Source: Bacteroidales bacterium (GTDB lineage Bacteria; Bacteroidota; Bacteroidia; Bacteroidales; FEN-979). Taken from it: a stretch of DNA of 57,690 nt. Where the stretch lies: contig JALNWE010000011.1 of assembly GCA_023231065.1 (NCBI GenBank), positions 1 to 57,690 of the forward strand, written 5' to 3'. Below, piece after piece: positions 53,327 through 57,690 of the stretch. The notes under the pieces were generated by a model. It was not told the DNA's origin, did not search any database, and saw only the letters and a program-made list of their open reading frames with translations. Numbering within the stretch: position 1 is the stretch's first letter; every line of letters begins with the position of its first letter. The translations under genes and the position numbers were made by a program.

Positions 53327-54492
53327 TGACAAATAGGATATATCTGGACCATGCTGCAACAACCCCCATGGATCAACGGGTCTTTGACGCCATGGCCCCT
53401 TTTACGATGGGGATGTATGGCAATGCTTCCAGTATGCATACCGATGGGACACGGGTACATGAAGCCATGGATAATGCCCGGGATCAGCTTGCCGGCGCCT
53501 TGGGCGCAAGCGCCAGCGAGATCTGTTTTACTTCCGGGGGGACCGAAGCAAACAACTGGGCATTGAAAGGGATTGCTTTCGCCAACCGTCACCGGGGAAA
53601 TCACATCATCGTCTCGTCCATTGAACATGATTCTGTTTTAAATGTATGCCAATGGCTGATGAAACAGGGATTCCGGATCACCTTTCTCCCTGTTGACGGA
53701 GAAGGGATGGTAGATCCTCTTTCTATCGAAAAATGGATCTCCCCGGAAACGATCCTCATTTCGGTGATGCACGCCAACAATGAAATCGGGACCATCCAAC
53801 CCATCGGCGACATCGCCCGGCTGGCCCATGAAAAAGGCATTTATTTCCATACCGACGCCTGCCAGTCATTCGGGAAGGTCCCCATCAACGTTTCCAAACA
53901 GCCTATCGATCTGCTGACGGTCAATGCCCATAAGATATACGGGCCTAAAGGTGTCGGAGCTTTGTATATCCGTAAAGGAGTTGTGATAGAACCCATCCTT
54001 CATGGGGGAGGGCAGGAGATGGGAATGCGTTCGACCACTGAAAACATACCGGGAATCATTGGATTTGCAAAAGCGGCTGAATTATGCCTTGAAGAAATGG
54101 AACCGGAGAGGGCCCGTTTAAATGATATGCGTAACCGGTTGGTCAGGCTGCTGGAGGAAGGGATAGAAGGAGTTTATTTCAATGGGGGCCAGGAACATTG
54201 TTTACCGGGTTATTTGAATTTCAGTATCAGTGGAATGGAAGGCGAAAGCATCCGATTGGCGCTGCTGCTGGATGAAGCCGGAATCTCGGTATCCACTGGC
54301 TCGGCTTGTTCTTCAAATCACAACGGAAATCCATCTTCGCATGTGTTACAAGCCATCGGACGAAACCCGTTCGAAGCCAGGGGGGCTATTCGCGTAACCA
54401 TGGGGCGGTTCACCAAAACGGAAGAAATTGGAATTTTTTATGAAAAAATAAGTGAAATCAATCAGAGCCTGACCTCCATTTTTCATCGATGA
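53326..54492 (+). CDS. Cysteine desulfurase, NifS/IscS-like (class V aminotransferase fold)
   Basis: 388 aa. Start IYLDHAATTPMDQRVF, PLP-contacting His101 in SSIEHDSVL, PLP-lysine Lys203 in NAHKIYGPKG, and the active-site Cys328 in STGSACSSNHNGNPSSHVL. The loop pattern and length are those of the NifS/IscS (class I) branch, not SufS. It would pull sulfur from cysteine as a persulfide for Fe-S cluster or other thio-cofactor formation. It lacks an IscU or NifU scaffold gene nearby; the Fe-S protein encoded 45 bases downstream may be the sulfur acceptor or the product. Confidence 0.93.
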   Translation: MTNRIYLDHAATTPMDQRVFDAMAPFTMGMYGNASSMHTDGTRVHEAMDNARDQLAGALGASASEICFTSGGTEANNWALKGIAFANRHRGNHIIVSSIEHDSVLNVCQWLMKQGFRITFLPVDGEGMVDPLSIEKWISPETILISVMHANNEIGTIQPIGDIARLAHEKGIYFHTDACQSFGKVPINVSKQPIDLLTVNAHKIYGPKGVGALYIRKGVVIEPILHGGGQEMGMRSTTENIPGIIGFAKAAELCLEEMEPERARLNDMRNRLVRLLEEGIEGVYFNGGQEHCLPGYLNFSISGMEGESIRLALLLDEAGISVSTGSACSSNHNGNPSSHVLQAIGRNPFEARGAIRVTMGRFTKTEEIGIFYEKISEINQSLTSIFHR

Positions 54493-54537
54493 AACTGGCG
54501 GACATATTAGAGATTAATCATTTAAAATTGATATACT

Positions 54538-55221
54538 ATGGAATTAGTCCTTGAAAATCATAAATTACAGGATCTTCCCGGTTTGGATTGCGGCGCCTGT
54601 GGATTTAAAACCTGTACTCAGTTTTTGGGCTTTTTGAATGACAACCCTGACGAGTTAAAACGTTGCGTCCACCTGAATGGGAATAGTCATAAGAACGTCA
54701 GGCCGGTTCCCTGTTCGGATTGTGCCGCGGGGAATATGGGTGAAAAAATGCAATGGAAGGACAACCTTCAACGCGATTTTGACTTTATCCTTGATTGTTT
54801 TGAAAATGAACCCGGTCCCCGCGAAACCATGCTCCCTTACAATCCCGCCCTGGTAAAGGAACTGGGAGTAAAAAAAGGGGATATATTGATCGGCAGGCCC
54901 ATGGGGATGTCCTGTGGCTGTCCCATCACCCATTGCGGGATAGTAACCGATAGTGATCCCCGCAACGGAGTAATCAACTGGTGTGTCACCGGCCCCCTGA
55001 GGCCGCGGGCTGAAGGATTCATTGATATCGGGTATTATGTCGCCCAGGGATATGAAGGGTTGATCAGGGAATCGAAATCGCCTGTTAAACTGGGGATGCG
55101 GTATTGGTTCCTTCCCCGCAGGTGCATGTTGCAATGGCGCCACAGTGGCCTGGTCAACGCGATTACCCGCAGAAAAGATGGCGCCCTTAAGGTGAGGATC
55201 GAGGGATTATTTATTGGTTAA
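54538..55221 (+). CDS. Cysteine-rich Fe-S protein of uncharacterised family
   Basis: 227 aa, cytoplasmic, 14 cysteines. Residues 17-43 match the Fes 4Fe-4S motif (DCGACGFKTCTQF, then RC), as in corrinoid/Fe-S proteins and RnfB-like proteins. Further cysteines: PCSDC (58-62), MSCGCPITHC (122-131), NWC and RRC. Conserved-looking blocks include KKGDILIGRPMG, GPLRPRAEGFIDIGYYVAQGYEGLI and RYWFLPRRC. No catalytic family is recognised. It is the last gene of the operon and overlaps the convergent PAS gene by 11 bases. It may be the cofactor carrier, scaffold or target of the assembly genes upstream. Confidence 0.8.
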   Translation: MELVLENHKLQDLPGLDCGACGFKTCTQFLGFLNDNPDELKRCVHLNGNSHKNVRPVPCSDCAAGNMGEKMQWKDNLQRDFDFILDCFENEPGPRETMLPYNPALVKELGVKKGDILIGRPMGMSCGCPITHCGIVTDSDPRNGVINWCVTGPLRPRAEGFIDIGYYVAQGYEGLIRESKSPVKLGMRYWFLPRRCMLQWRHSGLVNAITRRKDGALKVRIEGLFIG

Positions 55222-55996
55222 CTTCTCCCTTGGCGCTGCTTTCGAAAGGTTGTACCATAGCCAGAAGATGGACAAAATGACCGGTATTATTGTGTATCGC
55301 GAACAAAGTTAAGGATGCCCATAAGACCTGTCTGTCCTTCCGGATATAACGTTTATCGGTTTTATAATAAGGAATAACCCCATATACCACTTTTTTAACC
55401 GCTTCAGAGTCCTGTGCAAGGTGTTCCGGATGGGTTATCTCTTTGAAAGTCATTAGCTCCAACTCTTCTTCCGTGTAACCGATCATTTTCCGGAAGGGGG
55501 CATTGGTTTTTATAAACCGGAAATCGGATCCAAGGAATGTCATTGGAAGGGGCCCTTCCTCAAATGTCAGATAAAAACGTTCATTGCTTTGTATCAGATC
55601 ATCTGCGACCTGTTTCAGTTTCGTGATTTCTTCCATGATACACATCGCCCCGCGGGGATTGGTATGGCCTTCGGCATATTGAGGAAAGGCATCGACCATG
55701 ATCCAGGAATAATTTTCCAGGACTTGGTTGTAAACCCCCATAATGGTGTTTTGAACAGGGTTACCTTCGCGGAGGGCCACTACAGCCGGATGCTGATTGA
55801 CCGGAAAATCGGTCCCATCTTCATAAACCGAAACCCATAGCGGATCCGCGATCGGATGCCCGACAACCTGACCGGAAGTCAATCCCAATATATGACAGGC
55901 TGCGGGATTAATATCTGTAATAACATGTTCTGCATCCAGGAAAAACACACCCAGGGGCATATTGTTATAAAGCTGAACAAGATCCGGAAATTCCAT
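55211..55996 (-). CDS. PAS-only sensor protein, two PAS domains, no output domain
   Basis: 261 aa, no membrane helix. First PAS about 8-125 (MPLGVFFLDAEHVITDINPAACHILGLTSGQVVG), a short coiled linker (EEITKLKQVADDLIQSNERF), second PAS about 140-250 (FLGSDFRFIKTNAPFRKMIGYTEEEL). There is no kinase, cyclase or HTH domain after it, so it must act through a partner or is the shortened remnant of a larger sensor. PAS domains often bind heme, flavin or small molecules. Its end overlaps the Fe-S protein gene by 11 bases on the opposite strand. Confidence 0.85.
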   Translation of the reverse strand: MEFPDLVQLYNNMPLGVFFLDAEHVITDINPAACHILGLTSGQVVGHPIADPLWVSVYEDGTDFPVNQHPAVVALREGNPVQNTIMGVYNQVLENYSWIMVDAFPQYAEGHTNPRGAMCIMEEITKLKQVADDLIQSNERFYLTFEEGPLPMTFLGSDFRFIKTNAPFRKMIGYTEEELELMTFKEITHPEHLAQDSEAVKKVVYGVIPYYKTDKRYIRKDRQVLWASLTLFAIHNNTGHFVHLLAMVQPFESSAKGEVNQ

Positions 55997-56132
55997 ATAT
56001 GTTTTTTATAAATGAGCTTGTCCTGAAAAGTAGTTTTCGGTGCAGGCCCATGATGAGAGGGTAAAAATAATGAATATTTTACCTGTTTACAAATGGTCGG
56101 GGATTTAATTCGGTTTGGTTTGCCGGGATCCG

Positions 56133-56190
56133 GCTTTTCACCGCCAAGTCGCTAAGGCGCAAAATTTTAAATAATTGAATATGATATATT
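56133..56190. repeat. 58-bp repeat, copy 2
   Basis: Same orientation and 57 of 58 bases identical to 50462-50519. Unlike copy 1, the following sequence (CAAGCCTTCGCGCTCC) no longer forms the complementary right arm, so this copy is the left half only or a decayed element. Confidence 0.85.
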
Positions 56191-56208
56191 CAAGCCTTCG
56201 CGCTCCGA

Positions 56209-56292
56209 AAAACCTTCCAGGTTTGATCTTAATAGATTTGGAACTTGTTATATAACCGTAAATATAGTCGCTGACAAAAACCAGGAAGGTTT
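56209..56292. repeat. Inverted pair of near-palindromic elements
   Basis: AAAACCTTCCAGGTTT (56209-56224) is, apart from its central base, the reverse complement of AAACCAGGAAGGTTT (56278-56292). Each element also has AACC/GGTT ends of its own. The two could pair as a 15-base stem with a loop of about 53 bases. Confidence 0.7.
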
Positions 56293-56330
56293 GAATTTTG
56301 CTGAAAGTTAGGTTTTTGATAAATTATATC

Positions 56331-56338
56331 TATATTTG
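56331..56338 (+). promoter_or_regulatory. Bacteroidetes -7 element for the terminal surface-protein gene
   Basis: TATATTTG, an exact TAnnTTTG match, 18 bases before the ATG at 56357. The TTTG upstream (56315-56318) is too close to be the -33 box. Confidence 0.4.
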
Positions 56339-56356
56339 AGGCTAAAATAAAATACC

Positions 56357-57690
56357 ATGAACCATCAATTTACTTTCTTAGGGGGCTACGGCAACTTATT
56401 TGTGCCAGCGATTTTCTCTGCTTTTTTGATTTTACCCGGGATTTCCCCGGCCAAAGCAGATAATGTAATAACCAGTGGCACAACGCTCAAGGTATTAGCA
56501 GGGACCACCCTGGTCTCCTCCGAAAGCCTTGTTATCAAAAGCGGGGCTACCCTCTCCAACGCGGGAACGGTAATCCTGAAAAAGGACCTTACCAACGAGA
56601 ACCCTTCTGCAAATCCAATCGGCCCGGGCGCCGCCGAACTTTCCGGGGCGACCGCACAGACAATCAGCGGACGGAATGTCATGGCTGGCCTCACGATTAA
56701 CAATGTTGCCGGCGTCATTGTGGGGGGGAATACCGTTGTGAACGGCATTCTTGCCCTCGTTAATGGTAAAGTTACGCTTGGCGGCAATAACCTGCTGTTA
56801 GGGCCATCGGCAACCATTACCGGGACGCCATCATCCGCCGCGATGATCATTGTGACCGGGAGCGGTGAGCTGCGTAAAGAGTTCGCCGCGGGGTTCGCCG
56901 GTATATTTACATTTCCAGTTGGTGATGATACAGGAACGCCGGAATATTCCCCCGTTACCCTGACTTTCACTGGCGGGACATTCGCTGCTGGAAATTATGT
57001 AGGGGTAAAACTTGTCAATGACAAATATCCTGACGGCGATATCACGGGAAATTATCTAAAACGTTATTGGGCCATCAGCCAGTCGGGCATAACGGGATTG
57101 AGTTGCAACGCGGCCTTTCAATACATAGCCGAGGATGTAATGAGGGACGAAAGCAAACTTTCGTGCACCAGGGTAAATCCCTTGCCATGGACGACTTACG
57201 CGTTGACCAATGCCACATCGCATCTGCTCTCGGCCAATGGGATAACATCATTTGGCTCCTTTACGGGATTGAAGAGCTCGACAACGCCGGCAAATCAGCA
57301 ATTGGCAAATATTGACATCCCGAACGGGACGGCTGTCTGTTATGACGCCACCCAGGTTTTGACGGTTGCCGGGAGCGGGGCCGCTTTCCTTATTGAAAAC
57401 GGCGGGAATGTTACCCTGGTGGCCGGGAACAAAATATTGCTGCTTGACGGTGTAAGGGTCAACAGTGGCGGTTATCTTGATGCCCATATCACCACCACCT
57501 CGGCCTATTGCGGCTCCATGGCCAACCAGTTGGTCGAAAATCCCGCGAAGGGACTCCTGTCAATGGATGAAAACCCCCAAAGCCAATGGATAAAGATATA
57601 TCCCAATCCGACAACCGATTATATCATTTTGGAGCTGAATCAGGGCAACGATCCGCCTGTGGCTTACGTGGCCATTTATAACATGAACGG
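56357..57690 (+). CDS. T9SS-secreted surface protein, cut by the window end
   Basis: 444 codons are open from the ATG at 56357 to the window edge without a stop, so this is an incomplete gene. Residues about 1-33 form a signal peptide (LILPGISPAKA). A parallel beta-helix-like region follows, with short repeated hydrophobic turns such as TTLKVLAGTTLVSSESLVIKSGATL, and later VTLVAGNKILLLDGVRVNSGG. From about residue 415 a T9SS sorting domain begins (IKIYPNPTTDYIILEL) and is truncated. Probably an adhesin-like or shell protein at the cell surface. A 194-codon antisense open frame inside it (56386-56970) is an artefact of composition. Confidence 0.8.
   Translation, partial: MNHQFTFLGGYGNLFVPAIFSAFLILPGISPAKADNVITSGTTLKVLAGTTLVSSESLVIKSGATLSNAGTVILKKDLTNENPSANPIGPGAAELSGATAQTISGRNVMAGLTINNVAGVIVGGNTVVNGILALVNGKVTLGGNNLLLGPSATITGTPSSAAMIIVTGSGELRKEFAAGFAGIFTFPVGDDTGTPEYSPVTLTFTGGTFAAGNYVGVKLVNDKYPDGDITGNYLKRYWAISQSGITGLSCNAAFQYIAEDVMRDESKLSCTRVNPLPWTTYALTNATSHLLSANGITSFGSFTGLKSSTTPANQQLANIDIPNGTAVCYDATQVLTVAGSGAAFLIENGGNVTLVAGNKILLLDGVRVNSGGYLDAHITTTSAYCGSMANQLVENPAKGLLSMDENPQSQWIKIYPNPTTDYIILELNQGNDPPVAYVAIYNMN

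Larger units (their letters stand above)
55997..56356. other. 360-base intergenic region with repeat copy 2 and an inverted pair
   Basis: No gene is seen. It holds the second copy of the 58-bp repeat (56133-56190), two near-palindromic 15-16-base elements in inverted orientation (56209-56224 and 56278-56292), and an exact -7 box, TATATTTG (56331-56338), for the next gene. No terminator with a T-run was recognised. Confidence 0.7.

Noticed and set aside
51816..55221. Assignment of the four-gene operon to the SUF or ISC system
   Set aside because: SufB, SufD, SufE, IscU, IscA, HscA/B and NifU are all absent, and a metal-type GTPase and an unknown Fe-S protein are present instead.
50462..56190. 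Insertion sequence or integron bracketed by the 58-bp repeats
   Set aside because: No transposase, integrase or target-site duplication was seen, so only the repeats themselves are reported.
56386..56970. 194-codon minus-strand open frame near the right edge
   Set aside because: The plus strand holds a signal peptide, beta-helix-like repeats and a T9SS domain in one frame open to the edge; the minus frame is a shadow.
1..57690. tRNA, rRNA, tmRNA or riboswitch genes
   Set aside because: The intergenic regions were read for cloverleaf-like or conserved RNA motifs and none was convincing; a covariance-model search could still find a small RNA.

Overview
The window comes from the genome of a member of the Bacteroidota, most likely a Bacteroidales-like anaerobe. 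The grounds are a SusC/SusD/SusE-type glycan uptake set, several proteins ending in a type IX secretion (T9SS) C-terminal sorting domain with a YPNPxxD-like start, many lipoproteins, and AT-rich upstream regions that carry the Bacteroidetes -7 motif TAnnTTTG instead of Shine-Dalgarno sequences. No rRNA, tRNA, CRISPR array, phage or insertion sequence was recognised. The last gene runs off the right edge.

Layout. (1) 0.1-2.6 kb: a secreted FG-GAP/VCBS repeat protein with an ASPIC/UnbV segment and a dockerin-like tail, then a small lipoprotein. (2) 2.6-13.6 kb, minus strand: a run headed by an RND efflux pump (adaptor, HAE1-type pump, TolC-like outer membrane lipoprotein), followed by a beta-barrel porin, a TPR protein and a polytopic membrane protein. 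A 7-bp tandem repeat lies between adaptor and pump. (3) 13.7-16.4 kb: a large secreted helical-repeat protein of unknown role. (4) 16.4-47.3 kb: an alpha-glucan (starch, glycogen, maltodextrin) locus. It holds a T9SS-secreted GH13 amylase, divergent susC-susD-susE, a GH2 enzyme, a GH13 lipoprotein, and an opposing eight-gene operon. That operon encodes two MFS sugar carriers, a degenerate oligopeptidase B-like lipoprotein, MalQ, a SusA-like GH13, a CBM48-CE1 esterase and two more GH13 lipoproteins. Peptidase E, a secreted carbohydrate-binding protein and glycogen branching enzyme follow. (5) 47.4-50.4 kb: a hybrid sensor kinase. (6) 50.5-56.2 kb: an accessory-looking segment between two copies of a 58-bp repeat. 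It holds a Crp/Fnr regulator divergent from a four-gene operon (orphan ABC ATPase, HypB-like GTPase, NifS/IscS-like cysteine desulfurase, cysteine-rich Fe-S protein) and a PAS-only protein. (7) 56.4 kb to the end: a truncated T9SS-secreted surface protein.

How the genes fit together. In the glucan locus, the secreted and surface GH13 enzymes and the esterase would open the polymer. SusCDE would bind and import oligosaccharides, the SusA-like enzyme would trim them in the periplasm, the MFS carriers would take them across the inner membrane, and MalQ and GlgB would handle maltodextrins and glycogen in the cytosol. The four-gene operon in region 6 has the parts of a metal or Fe-S cofactor assembly machine (ATPase, metal-handling GTPase, sulfur donor, Fe-S carrier) next to a likely redox- or effector-sensing Crp/Fnr regulator. 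It matches no assembly system known to me (no SufB/D, IscU, NifU or HypA partner) and is the best candidate here for an undescribed system.
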